A DNA stretch of 64,000 nt, from assembly GCF_016863475.1 (NCBI RefSeq), contig NZ_BOOY01000018.1:124001-188000 (forward strand), given 5' to 3'. Source of the DNA: Spirilliplanes yamanashiensis (GTDB lineage: Bacteria; Actinomycetota; Actinomycetes; Mycobacteriales; Micromonosporaceae). A program made the position numbers and the translations under genes. The notes below the pieces were generated by a model that made no database searches, had not been told where the DNA came from, and was given only the letters and a program-made list of their open reading frames with translations. Shown piece by piece: positions 1-7,867 of this stretch. Position 1 is the first letter of the stretch. The number at the start of each line of letters is the position of its first letter.

Positions 1-1
1 C

Positions 2-1333
2 GCGTACGGCCGCGTGGCCGCCTACGGCCCGAACGTCCTCGGCGAGGACCACTGGGCCGTCAAGCAGGCCCGCGCGTACCTGGGCGAGGACCCGCCGACG
101 GTCCGCCTGGAGGTCCCCGACGGCGGCATCGAGGAGCTCCGCCGGGCGGCGGCGGGCCCGCCGCCGGTCACCGCCCAGACCGCAGGGGTACGACCGGACG
201 GGTCCCCACCGGTGCCCGGGCAGCGCACCCCACAGGCATCCCCGGCGGGAGGCTTCACCGGCCGGCTCGCCGGCGCCACGGCCACCGGCCCGGGCACGGC
301 AGCGCCCGGCGGCGGCCCGGCAGAGGGCGGCTTCCCCGGCGGCCCCGCCACGACCCTGGGTGGCCACCCGGCCGCGGGACCGGCGGGCAGTCTCGCCGGA
401 GCCCCGGCGGCGGGTTCTCCGGGCGGCGCGGCCACCGGCCTGCCCGCCGCGTTCCCGGGCAGCCCGGCCGCGGGCCCGGCGGGCCGCCCACCGGCCTTCA
501 CTCCGGGCGGCGCCGCGAACAGTCCCGCGGCAGCCCCGGGCAGCCCCGCCGCCGCCCCCATCGGCAGTCCTTTCGCAGGCTCACCCGGCACTCCCCCGGC
601 GGGACCCATCGGCAGGCCGGTCGCGGGTCCGTTCGGCAGCCCCGTCGCCGGCCCCCTGAGCAGCCCGGCCGCGGCCCACGCCGGTGCTCCGGTCGCGGGT
701 CCGATCGGCGGCCCGGCCGCCGGGTCCACCACCGGGTTCGGCGGCGGCGCGGGTCATCCGGCGGCAACAGCCGCCGGGACACAGCAGACACCGGCCACCA
801 CCCGCGAGCCCGGGCTCGGCACCCGGGACGGGATCGTGCGGCCGGACGGGCCCGGGCTGACGTCGCGGCCCATCCAGCTCGGGCAGCCCGCGCCCGTCTT
901 CCCGCCCGCGGCGAAGCGGCAGCGGCGGCCCGGGGCGGTCCTCGGTGGAGCGGTCGCGGCGGTGCTCGTGGTGGCGTTGCTGGTGTGGGTGGCCGTGCAG
1001 TTCTTGCAGTCCGACGGGGACGGGACGGCGCCGGTCGCCGGGCGGCCGCCGACGGACGTGCGGTTGTCCGACGAGGGGTCCGATGTGCGGGTGCTGTGGG
1101 CGGATCCTGCCGACGGGACCGTGCCGTTCATCGTCAGTTCGGGGCGGCTCGGGGCGCCGTTGACGGCGCGCGGTGAGACGCAGCCGGGGCGGCGCACGTA
1201 CCTGGTGCAGTATCTCGATCCGGACGCCGACTACTGCTTCACCGTCGGCGCGAAGTACAGCGACAGCGCCGTCGCCTACTCCCCCGAAGTCTGCACCAAC
1301 CGGGCGGCCGCGAACCCGAGGCGCAGCAACTGA
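2..1333 (+). CDS. Pro/Ala/Gly-rich single-pass membrane protein with C-terminal fibronectin III-like domain (5' end outside window)
   Basis: The frame is open to the window edge, so the gene probably begins upstream; a GTG at 14 is only the first start codon visible. After about 45 ordinary residues comes roughly 250 residues of low complexity built from GSPAAGP-, GGP- and AGAP-like units. A basic stretch (AAKRQRRP) then precedes one membrane segment at about residues 310-331 counted from the GTG. The last 100 residues resemble a fibronectin type III fold (DVRLSDEGSDVRVLWADP near its start, YLVQYLDPDADYCFTVGA near its end, two cysteines). The linker plus exported domain suggests a membrane-anchored surface or sensor protein. 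The missing N-terminus may hold the domain that defines it, for example a kinase, FHA or ATPase domain; I cannot tell. The DUF3159 gene follows 45 bases downstream on the same strand. Confidence 0.7.
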   Translation, partial: AYGRVAAYGPNVLGEDHWAVKQARAYLGEDPPTVRLEVPDGGIEELRRAAAGPPPVTAQTAGVRPDGSPPVPGQRTPQASPAGGFTGRLAGATATGPGTAAPGGGPAEGGFPGGPATTLGGHPAAGPAGSLAGAPAAGSPGGAATGLPAAFPGSPAAGPAGRPPAFTPGGAANSPAAAPGSPAAAPIGSPFAGSPGTPPAGPIGRPVAGPFGSPVAGPLSSPAAAHAGAPVAGPIGGPAAGSTTGFGGGAGHPAATAAGTQQTPATTREPGLGTRDGIVRPDGPGLTSRPIQLGQPAPVFPPAAKRQRRPGAVLGGAVAAVLVVALLVWVAVQFLQSDGDGTAPVAGRPPTDVRLSDEGSDVRVLWADPADGTVPFIVSSGRLGAPLTARGETQPGRRTYLVQYLDPDADYCFTVGAKYSDSAVAYSPEVCTNRAAANPRRSN

Positions 1334-1378
1334 CGCGGGGCGGCCGGAGGTTAGGCTGCCCTCAGCGGAGGTGGGTGC

Positions 1379-2038
1379 ATGGCGGGGCACGGCAGGGACG
1401 AGTCGCTGGCCGATCTGCTGGGCGGGCGGCGCGGGGCGGTCGACGCCAGTGTGCCGCCGGTGGCGTTCGCGGTGGGGTATCTGGCGGCGCCGGACCGGCT
1501 GTGGGTGGCCGTGGTGGCGGCGCTGGTGGCCGGGGTGGTCGTCGCCGGGTGGCGGTTGTTCCGGGGGCGGCGGCCGCGGGCGGTGGTGCTCGGGCTGCTC
1601 GGCACGGCCGTGGCGGCGATCGTGGTGTTGCGCACCGGGCGCGCGGAGGACTTCTTCCTGGTGCAGCTGGCCGCGAACGCGGCGAGCGCGCTGGTGTTCC
1701 TGGCCAGTGTGGCGGTGCGGTGGCCGCTGCTCGGGGTGATGCTGGGGCTGGCGCTCGGGCAGCGGGCGCGGTGGCGGCGCGACCCCGCCCTGCTGCGGGC
1801 GTACGACCGGGGCAGCCTGGTGTGGGCGGCGCAGTACGCGTTGCGGGTGGTGGTGTTCCTGCCGTTGTGGCTGGCCGGGCAGGTGGTGGCGCTGGCGGTG
1901 GCCCGGGTGGCCATGACGTGGCCGCTGGTGATCGCGACCCTGGCCGTGAGCTGGTGGGTGATCCGGCGCAGCCTGCCGGCCGGGCACCCCGGGGTGCGGC
2001 ACCCGCAGCCGGGCGAGGTCAGTCCCGCGACGGCGTGA
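1379..2038 (+). CDS. DUF3159 family membrane protein
   Basis: This is a 219-residue protein with five or more hydrophobic segments. Its N-terminus (ESLADLLGGRRGAVDASVPP) and overall layout match the actinobacterial DUF3159 family, whose function is unknown. The ATG follows a GGAGG eleven bases upstream. The segment RAEDFFLVQLAANAASALVF and the later YDRGSLVWAAQYALRV are typical conserved loops of the family. Its 3' end overlaps the convergent glycosyltransferase gene by 20 bases, so the two transcripts can pair at their ends. Integral membrane location is clear; the role is not. Confidence 0.85.
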   Translation: MAGHGRDESLADLLGGRRGAVDASVPPVAFAVGYLAAPDRLWVAVVAALVAGVVVAGWRLFRGRRPRAVVLGLLGTAVAAIVVLRTGRAEDFFLVQLAANAASALVFLASVAVRWPLLGVMLGLALGQRARWRRDPALLRAYDRGSLVWAAQYALRVVVFLPLWLAGQVVALAVARVAMTWPLVIATLAVSWWVIRRSLPAGHPGVRHPQPGEVSPATA

Positions 2039-3515
2039 CGTCCGCGGCGGGCACCGGTTCGGACGCCGGCGGCGGGCCGACCACGGCCGGCGGCGGGGAC
2101 GAGAAGCCCTCGCGCTGCATGGCGCCCCACACCGCCTGCTTGCCGCGCCACGCGCCCCACGCCCCGTACACCTGGTAGGCGGCGAGGATCTGCCGGTAGC
2201 CGAAGTTCTCGATGACGGCGGCGACCAGGCCGCGGGCGAGGTCGGCGGCGCGCGGGTAGCGGTGGAACGACACCTCCTCGATGAACAGGGCGGTCAGGCT
2301 GACGAGCAGGCCGTAGCCGTAGGCGACCAGGGCGAAGCGGATGGCGAAGTCGACGTTGATGGCGTCGATCCACAGGCCGAGCGGCAGCAGCACCAGCGCG
2401 CCCAGCTCGACGAACGGCGCGAGCAGCTCGAACAGCACGTAGTACGGCAGCGCGACCATGCCGATCCGGCCGTACCGGGGGTTGAGGATCATGCGGCGGT
2501 GCTTGGACAGGATCTCGGCGATGCCGCGGTGCCAGCGGCGGCGCTGGCGGCCGAGGACCCGCATCGTCGACGGGGCCTCGCTCCAGCTGACCGGTTCGGC
2601 GACGAAGACGACGCGGTAGTCCTCGCCGCGTTCGCGCAGGTAGTGGTGCAGCCGGACGACGAGCTCGGCGTCCTCGCCGATGGTGTCGTGGTCGAGGCCG
2701 CCGATGCGCACCAGCAGGTCGCGGCGGAACACGCCGAAGGCGCCGGAGATGACGACGAGCCCGCCGAGGCGCGACCAGCCGGTGCGGCCCATGAGGAACG
2801 CGCGCAGGTACTCGACGACCTGCACCCGCAGCAGCCAGCTGCGCGGCATCCGGACGTCGACGACGCGGCCGCCGACGACGGTGCAGCCGTTGGCGATGCG
2901 GATGACGCCGCCGCACGCCGCGACCCGCAGCGGGTCGTCACCGAACGGCTTGGCGACGCTGAGCAGCGCGTCCGGGTCGAGGACGGAGTCGGCGTCGACC
3001 ATGCAGACCAGCGGGTGCCGGGCGACGTTGAGGCCGACGTTGAGGGCGTCGGCCTTGCCGCCGTTCTCCTTGCGGACGACGACGAGGGTCTCGGGGTTGG
3101 CCCGGGCGACGTGCACGGACAGCACGCGGCCGCGGGTGGGCACCTCGGCGGGCACCACCTTGGGCACCTCGACGAGGTCGAACTGCTGCTGCAGCAGGGC
3201 GAACGTCTCGTCGGTGGAGCCGTCGTCGACGACGACGATCTCGTAGCGGGGGTAGCGCAGCGCCGTCATGGCCTGCACGGCGGCGATGATGCCGGGGCCC
3301 TCGTTGTAGGCGGGGACGATGACCGAGACCGGCAGGGTGAGCGGGCTGCGGAACATGTCGTCCGCGCCGGCGAACGTGGTGCGCCGCAGGTGCCGGAAGA
3401 ACTCCTGCCCGGCCAGCACGATGAGCACCAGGTAGCTGCTGTTGAGCAGCACGAAGTACACGAAGATCGCCACGTCGGTGATGCGCAGCAGGTCGCGCGT
3501 CCACTCCTCGATCAC
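2019..3515 (-). CDS. Processive family 2 glycosyltransferase, membrane-embedded
   Basis: This 498-residue GT-A glycosyltransferase resembles cellulose, hyaluronan or poly-GlcNAc synthases. One N-terminal membrane segment (about 12-36) is followed by the catalytic domain with SVIVPAYNEG, VVDDGS (about 95), a DxD-type VDADS (about 172), GED and the processive-enzyme QxxRW motif as QRRRW (about 325). Three or four further membrane segments follow, and a Pro-rich tail ends the protein. The start is the GTG at 3515, which overlaps the stop of the HEAT-repeat gene as GTGA, so translation is coupled. The expected role is polymerising and extruding a polysaccharide across the cytoplasmic membrane. 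Sugar and polymer cannot be read from sequence. Co-transcription with a CheY-like regulator suggests signal control. Confidence 0.9.
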   Translation of the reverse strand: MIEEWTRDLLRITDVAIFVYFVLLNSSYLVLIVLAGQEFFRHLRRTTFAGADDMFRSPLTLPVSVIVPAYNEGPGIIAAVQAMTALRYPRYEIVVVDDGSTDETFALLQQQFDLVEVPKVVPAEVPTRGRVLSVHVARANPETLVVVRKENGGKADALNVGLNVARHPLVCMVDADSVLDPDALLSVAKPFGDDPLRVAACGGVIRIANGCTVVGGRVVDVRMPRSWLLRVQVVEYLRAFLMGRTGWSRLGGLVVISGAFGVFRRDLLVRIGGLDHDTIGEDAELVVRLHHYLRERGEDYRVVFVAEPVSWSEAPSTMRVLGRQRRRWHRGIAEILSKHRRMILNPRYGRIGMVALPYYVLFELLAPFVELGALVLLPLGLWIDAINVDFAIRFALVAYGYGLLVSLTALFIEEVSFHRYPRAADLARGLVAAVIENFGYRQILAAYQVYGAWGAWRGKQAVWGAMQREGFSSPPPAVVGPPPASEPVPAADVTPSRD

Positions 3516-4597
3516 GGGCCCACCCCGGCCAGCACCGGCGCGGGGTCCGCGGTGCCGATCGCCAGCATGGCCAGCGCCTCGCGGGCGTGACCGCCCTCGG
3601 CGGGGTCGGCGGCGGCGACGCGCCGTTCCAGGGCGGCGCGGCCGGCGGGCCCGAGGCGGCGCAGGGCGTGCGCGGCCTCGTGCGCGACCCGGTAGGCCGG
3701 GTCGCCGAGCTGCGCCTCGAGGTCGGCGACGGCCGACTTGGCGCCCAGTTCGCCGAGGGCCTTGGCGGCGGCGGCGCGCAGGGCGGCGGGCCGGCCGGGC
3801 CGCAGCGCCTCGGCGAGCGGCGCGATCCCGGCGGGGGTGCCGAGCTTGCCGAGGGTGGCGGCGGCGGCGATGCGGACGTCGAGCTCGGGGTCGTCGCGCA
3901 GGACCCGGGCGACGCGGCCGGCGGTGCCGGTGGCGCCGAGCAGGCCGAGCGCGTCGAGGCAGACGGCGCGCACCCGGGCCTGCGGGTGGTCGAGCGCGGC
4001 GGACAGGGTGACCTCGACGTCGGGGCCGAGCTGCACGAGCGCGTCGGTGACGAGCAGCGCCGGGGTGGGGTCGGAGCGGTCGAGGCTGGCGAGCAGCCGC
4101 CAGGCCGCGCCGGGCTCGCCGATGCGGCCGAGCGCGCGGACGGCGACGATGCGCACCTCGGCGTGCCGGTCGGCGAGGAGGTCGCACAGGTCGCCGACGG
4201 CCTCGCGCAGTTCCAGGTCGCCGAGGGTCTGGGCGGCGCGGGCGCGGCGCACGGGGCTGCGGTCGCGCAGGGCGCGGCGGGCGCGCAGGCCGACGCCGCG
4301 GCGGGTGAACACGTCGACGAGGGCGCGGTGGGCCTCGCCGCGGACCTTGCCGAGCAGGGCGACGGCGGCGGGTTCGGCGGCCCGCCAGGCGTCCTCGCCG
4401 ATGGCGACGAGGTCGTCGGCGCCCTCCTCGCCGTTGTCGGCGACGAAGGCGAGCAGCTGCTTGCGCGGCGCGGCCGCCAGGGCGCTCTGCCGGCGGGCGC
4501 GGGCGGTGCGCACGACCCGCGCCGACACGATGGCGACCGACAGGACCGCGATGACCACCGCCAGCACCGCGATGGCGATCGTGAAGATCCTCAGCAT
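3512..4597 (-). CDS. Membrane-anchored HEAT-repeat protein
   Basis: This 361-residue protein has one N-terminal membrane segment (about 5-25) followed by a basic stretch and some seven alpha-helical HEAT/PBS-like repeats, for example VRIVAVRALGRIGEPGAAWR and VRIAAAATLGKLGTPAGIAP. Such repeats form protein-binding solenoids. The ATG at 4597 shares one base with the stop of the upstream response regulator (TGATG), and its own stop overlaps the glycosyltransferase GTG. The three genes are therefore one coupled unit. By inference it is an adaptor linking the soluble receiver protein to the membrane glycosyltransferase; nothing catalytic is visible. Confidence 0.85.
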   Translation of the reverse strand: MLRIFTIAIAVLAVVIAVLSVAIVSARVVRTARARRQSALAAAPRKQLLAFVADNGEEGADDLVAIGEDAWRAAEPAAVALLGKVRGEAHRALVDVFTRRGVGLRARRALRDRSPVRRARAAQTLGDLELREAVGDLCDLLADRHAEVRIVAVRALGRIGEPGAAWRLLASLDRSDPTPALLVTDALVQLGPDVEVTLSAALDHPQARVRAVCLDALGLLGATGTAGRVARVLRDDPELDVRIAAAATLGKLGTPAGIAPLAEALRPGRPAALRAAAAKALGELGAKSAVADLEAQLGDPAYRVAHEAAHALRRLGPAGRAALERRVAAADPAEGGHAREALAMLAIGTADPAPVLAGVGP

Positions 4598-4971
4598 CAG
4601 ATCCGGACCCGCCCCAGCGCCGCCTCCACACGGGCGAGCAGGTCGCGCGGGCTGAACGGCTTGACGATGTAGTCGGAGGCGCCGGCGGCGTACGCGGCCT
4701 CGAGGTCCTGCCGGCGGGCGCGGGCGGTGAGCATGATGATCGGTATCCCGGCGGTGGCCGGGGTGGCGCGCAGCTCGCGGCACACGTCGAGGCCGGACAT
4801 GCGGGGCATCCGGACGTCGAGCAGCGCGATGTCGGGCGGGGTGCGCCGGGCCTCCTGGACGGCGGTGAAGCCGTCGGCCGCGCAGGTGACCTCGACGCCC
4901 GCGCGGGTGAGCTTGTAGCTCACGAGGTGCCGGATGTCCGGGTCGTCCTCGGCCAGCAGCACGCGCGTCAT
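4597..4971 (-). CDS. Single-domain response regulator (CheY-like receiver)
   Basis: This 124-residue receiver domain has no output domain. The acidic pair is EDD near the N-terminus, the phospho-acceptor Asp lies in IALLDVRMP, the conserved Thr in IIMLTARAR, and the Lys in YIVKPFSP. It is first in the leftward operon with the HEAT-repeat protein and the glycosyltransferase, so it should act by protein contact, not DNA binding. The cognate kinase is unknown. The divergent kinase gene at 5086 is the obvious neighbour, but it lacks the phospho-donor His. ATG start; an AT-rich promoter-like stretch lies at 4991-5010. Confidence 0.9.
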   Translation of the reverse strand: MTRVLLAEDDPDIRHLVSYKLTRAGVEVTCAADGFTAVQEARRTPPDIALLDVRMPRMSGLDVCRELRATPATAGIPIIMLTARARRQDLEAAYAAGASDYIVKPFSPRDLLARVEAALGRVRI

Positions 4972-4990
4972 CCGTCACCCCTTCCGGCCG

Positions 4991-5010
4991 ATCCAATATA
5001 TCCGTTTTGC
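4991..5010. promoter_or_regulatory. AT-rich element in the divergent intergenic region
   Basis: Between the divergent response regulator (start 4971) and kinase gene lies the only AT-rich patch of the region. Read on the minus strand it is GCAAAACGGATATATTGG. An AACGGATAT core sits about 27 bases before the regulator ATG. A related AACCGGATATCG occurs at 10664-10673 before the other receiver operon. It is a candidate promoter element; no binding protein is identifiable. Confidence 0.35.
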
Positions 5011-5085
5011 GCGCGTCCTGGCCCCGCAACCGACATGCCACCAGCGGGTTCTCACCTCGCCCCCCGCGGGCTCGATGAAAGGGCC

Positions 5086-6741
5086 GTGAGGAGACCGCGG
5101 CGCGCCGGAGGGCGGCGGGCCGCCGCGCTGGCGGCGGCGGTCCTCACCGTGGGCGCCGCCGGCAGCGCCGGCGCCGCGGGCGCGCTGCACGCCGCCGAGC
5201 GGGCGGCCGCCACCGCGGCCCTCGACCTGCGCGCCGCCGCGGTCGGCCGCGCCCTGGACACCACCCTGGGCCGGTACGCCGACACGCTGCACGCCCTGAC
5301 GGCACTGGCCGCCGCCGCGCCCGCCGCCGGGGCCGACGCCCTGCTCGGGACCGCCGTCACCGCGCTCGCCGCCGGCCGGCTGCCCGGCGCCCACGAGGTG
5401 TACGTGCTGGGCCCCGACCGCTCCGTGCGCGCCGCCCGCCCCGTCGACGGCAGCACTCCCCCGCCGCCGCGCGCGCCGGCCGGGCCGCCCGAGGTGGCCG
5501 CCGCCCTCACCGCCGCCCGGGAGCTGGGCGGGCCCGTCGTCAGCGCCGCGCACGTGCTCGCCCGCGACCACGCCCTGCCGCCCGCCCGGCGGCAGAACGG
5601 CTTCGTGCTGACCGCCCCGGTGCCCAGCGGGACGGGCGGATCCGGCGGCTGGGTCGTCGTCACCGTCCGCGCGGGCGACCTGCTCGACGCCGCCCTGCGC
5701 GACGCCCGGGTCACCGGTGTGGCCGTGACGCTGTCCGGCGCGCACGGGGACGTCGCCGGGCCGGCCGGGGGCGCGGCGGGCGCCCGTACCGTCGCCGTGG
5801 GGCCCGCCGGTCAGGGCTGGCGGGCGCGGGTCAGCCCGGCCACCGACCTGCTCGGCCCCGCGCAGCGCTGGGCCGACACGCTCGCGCTGGCCGCCGGCGG
5901 CCTCGGCGCCCTGCTGCTGGCCGGGCTGACGCTGCGGCTGGCCGGTGGGCGCGACGCCGCGCGCCGCCGGGCCGCGGCGGCCGAGCGGGACGCGGCCGCC
6001 GCCCGGGCCGGGCTCGCGGCGCGGGAGCGCGAGCTGGCCGGGTTCGCCGCGGTCGCCGGCGAGGAACTCCAGGCGCCGCTGGGCGCCATAGCCGGCTACG
6101 GCGACCTGCTCACCGACGAGCACGCGGCGGACCTGGGCGCGGCGCGCGGCGTCGTCGACCGGATCGCCGCCGCCGCCCGGCGCGGCCTGGCGCTGGTCGA
6201 CGACCTGCTCGCGTGGTCCGGCACCGCCGACCCCGTCGTGCGGACCGAACCCGTCGACCTGGAACGGCTGGCCGCCGACGTGCTCGCCGAGCGGGTCGGC
6301 GGGGCGGGCGCGCGGCCGGTCGTCGACCTGGGCGAGCTGCCGGTCGTGCTGGGCGACGCCGAACTGCTGCGCCGCCTGCTGGACCACCTCGTCGGCAACG
6401 CGCTGCGCTACGTGCCGCCCGGCGCCGCCGCCCGCGTCGCGCTGCGCGCCCGCGAGCTGGCCGGCAACCGGTGGCGGGTCGAGGTCGCCGACCGCGGCAT
6501 CGGCGTGCCCGCCGACCGCCGCGAGGAGATCTTCGCGCCGTTCCGGCGCACCCCCGCCGCCGGCGGCTACCCGGGCACCGGCCTGGGCCTGGCCGTCGCG
6601 CGGCGCATCACCGAGCTGCACGGCGGCGCCATCGGCGTCGAGCCCAACCCGGGCGGCGGCAGCGTGTTCTGGTTCACCGTTCTCGGCGCGACCGGCGGCG
6701 ACCCCGCCGTCGCGCTGCTGGGTGCGGCCGAAGGGGCCTAA
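5086..6741 (+). CDS. Sensor histidine kinase-like protein lacking the phospho-accepting histidine
   Basis: This 551-residue membrane protein has a transmembrane segment near 12-35, an extracytoplasmic region of about 220 residues, a second segment near 265-285, a short coiled coil, a DHp-like helix and an intact HATPase_c domain. The ATPase motifs are present: the N box in LLDHLVGNALRYV, DRGIGVPADRREEIF and GTGLGLAVARR. The H-box, normally SHELQAPL, reads GEELQAPL: the codon at 6061-6063 is GAG, so residue 326 is Glu where His is expected. It may be a pseudokinase or an allosteric partner. I chose the GTG at 5086 because it places the membrane segment at the N-terminus; an in-frame ATG at 5035 is the alternative. 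A KASIII gene follows 60 bases downstream. Confidence 0.8.
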   Translation: MRRPRRAGGRRAAALAAAVLTVGAAGSAGAAGALHAAERAAATAALDLRAAAVGRALDTTLGRYADTLHALTALAAAAPAAGADALLGTAVTALAAGRLPGAHEVYVLGPDRSVRAARPVDGSTPPPPRAPAGPPEVAAALTAARELGGPVVSAAHVLARDHALPPARRQNGFVLTAPVPSGTGGSGGWVVVTVRAGDLLDAALRDARVTGVAVTLSGAHGDVAGPAGGAAGARTVAVGPAGQGWRARVSPATDLLGPAQRWADTLALAAGGLGALLLAGLTLRLAGGRDAARRRAAAAERDAAAARAGLAARERELAGFAAVAGEELQAPLGAIAGYGDLLTDEHAADLGAARGVVDRIAAAARRGLALVDDLLAWSGTADPVVRTEPVDLERLAADVLAERVGGAGARPVVDLGELPVVLGDAELLRRLLDHLVGNALRYVPPGAAARVALRARELAGNRWRVEVADRGIGVPADRREEIFAPFRRTPAAGGYPGTGLGLAVARRITELHGGAIGVEPNPGGGSVFWFTVLGATGGDPAVALLGAAEGA

Positions 6742-6801
6742 ACCCGGACGTCACCGTGCCGATGGTCGTCGGCGAGTGGGATTCACGATGAGGAGCGCAA
6801 C

Positions 6802-7866
6802 ATGCACATGTGGGCCGAAGAGGGCGCGACGTTCCTCGACAGCGTCGGCATCCTGGGGACCGGGTCGTACCTGCCGGAGCAGGAGGTCTCCAACGACGAG
6901 ATCGCCGAGCGGGTGCCCGGCGCCGACGCGGAGTGGATCTCCCGCAAGACGCTGATCGAGGCACGCCGGTTCGCCGCGCCGACCGAGGCGACGTCCGACC
7001 TCGCCGCCAAGGCGGCCACCGCCGCGCTGGAGCAGGCCCGCCTGTCCGCCGACCGGGTCGACTACCTGATCGTCTCGACGTCGACGGGCGACTCGCCGCA
7101 GCCGCCGACCTCCGCCCTGGTGCAGGAGATGATCGGCGCCCGGCGGGCGGCCTGCTTCGACATCAACGTCGTCTGCTCCGGCTTCGTGTTCGGCCTCGCG
7201 CTGGCCCGCAGCCTGGTCGTCACCGACCCGGGCGCGGTCGTGCTCGTGGTGGCCGCCGACACGTACTCGCGGATCCTCGACTTCGACGACCGGCGCACCA
7301 GCGTGCTGTTCGGCGACGGCGCGGGCGCCGCGGTCGTGGGCGCCGTCCCGGCGCCGTTCGGCGTGCTCGACGTCGAGCTGGTCACCCGCGGCGACGCGCA
7401 CCGGCTGATCCGGGTCGAGGCCGGCGGCAGCCGCCTGCCCGCCTCCGCCGAGACCGTCGCCAACGGCGGCCACTGGTTCCGGATGGACGGCCGCGGCGTG
7501 CGCGACTTCGTCATGGACGGGGTGCCGCCGATCCTGGCCGACCTCATCAAGCGCGCCGGGCTGACCGCCGAGGACGTCGACCACTTCGTCCCGCACCAGC
7601 CCAACGGCGTGATGCTTGGCGAGCTGGTCGAGGCGTGCGGCCTGAGCGGCGCGAACACCGTGCGGACGCTGGAGCGGTTCGGCAACGCCGGCAGCGCGTC
7701 GGTGCCGATCGGCCTGGACGAGGCGAACCGCGCCGGGCAGCTGCGCGACGGCGACCTGGTGCTGCTGGCCGGCTTCGGCGGCGGCATGAACGTCGGCGCG
7801 ACCCTGCTGCGCTGGTGGGCCGGGTACGGCGTGCGCCGCGACCGGCGCGGGCCGCAGGAGGACTGA
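6802..7866 (+). CDS. 3-oxoacyl-ACP synthase III (FabH/KASIII-like) family protein
   Basis: This 354-residue thiolase-fold enzyme has the full KASIII triad: Cys125 in INVVCSGF, His265 in VPHQPN and Asn295 in FGNAGSAS, with the C-terminal GFGGGMNVG loop. Such enzymes condense an acyl-CoA or acyl-ACP starter with malonyl-ACP, or transfer acyl groups, in the cytosol. The ATG has AGGAG at 6791-6795, six bases upstream. No acyl carrier protein or other fab genes lie beside it; it sits between two sensor kinases. It may therefore make a specialised lipid or acyl signal and not serve housekeeping fatty-acid initiation. That last step is inference from context only. Confidence 0.85.
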   Translation: MHMWAEEGATFLDSVGILGTGSYLPEQEVSNDEIAERVPGADAEWISRKTLIEARRFAAPTEATSDLAAKAATAALEQARLSADRVDYLIVSTSTGDSPQPPTSALVQEMIGARRAACFDINVVCSGFVFGLALARSLVVTDPGAVVLVVAADTYSRILDFDDRRTSVLFGDGAGAAVVGAVPAPFGVLDVELVTRGDAHRLIRVEAGGSRLPASAETVANGGHWFRMDGRGVRDFVMDGVPPILADLIKRAGLTAEDVDHFVPHQPNGVMLGELVEACGLSGANTVRTLERFGNAGSASVPIGLDEANRAGQLRDGDLVLLAGFGGGMNVGATLLRWWAGYGVRRDRRGPQED

Positions 7867-7867
7867 G

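Noticed and set aside
22-732. Long minus-strand open frame opposite the first gene
   Set aside because: Low-complexity mirror of the Pro/Ala/Gly-rich coding sequence; the plus strand has the membrane segment and domain structure.
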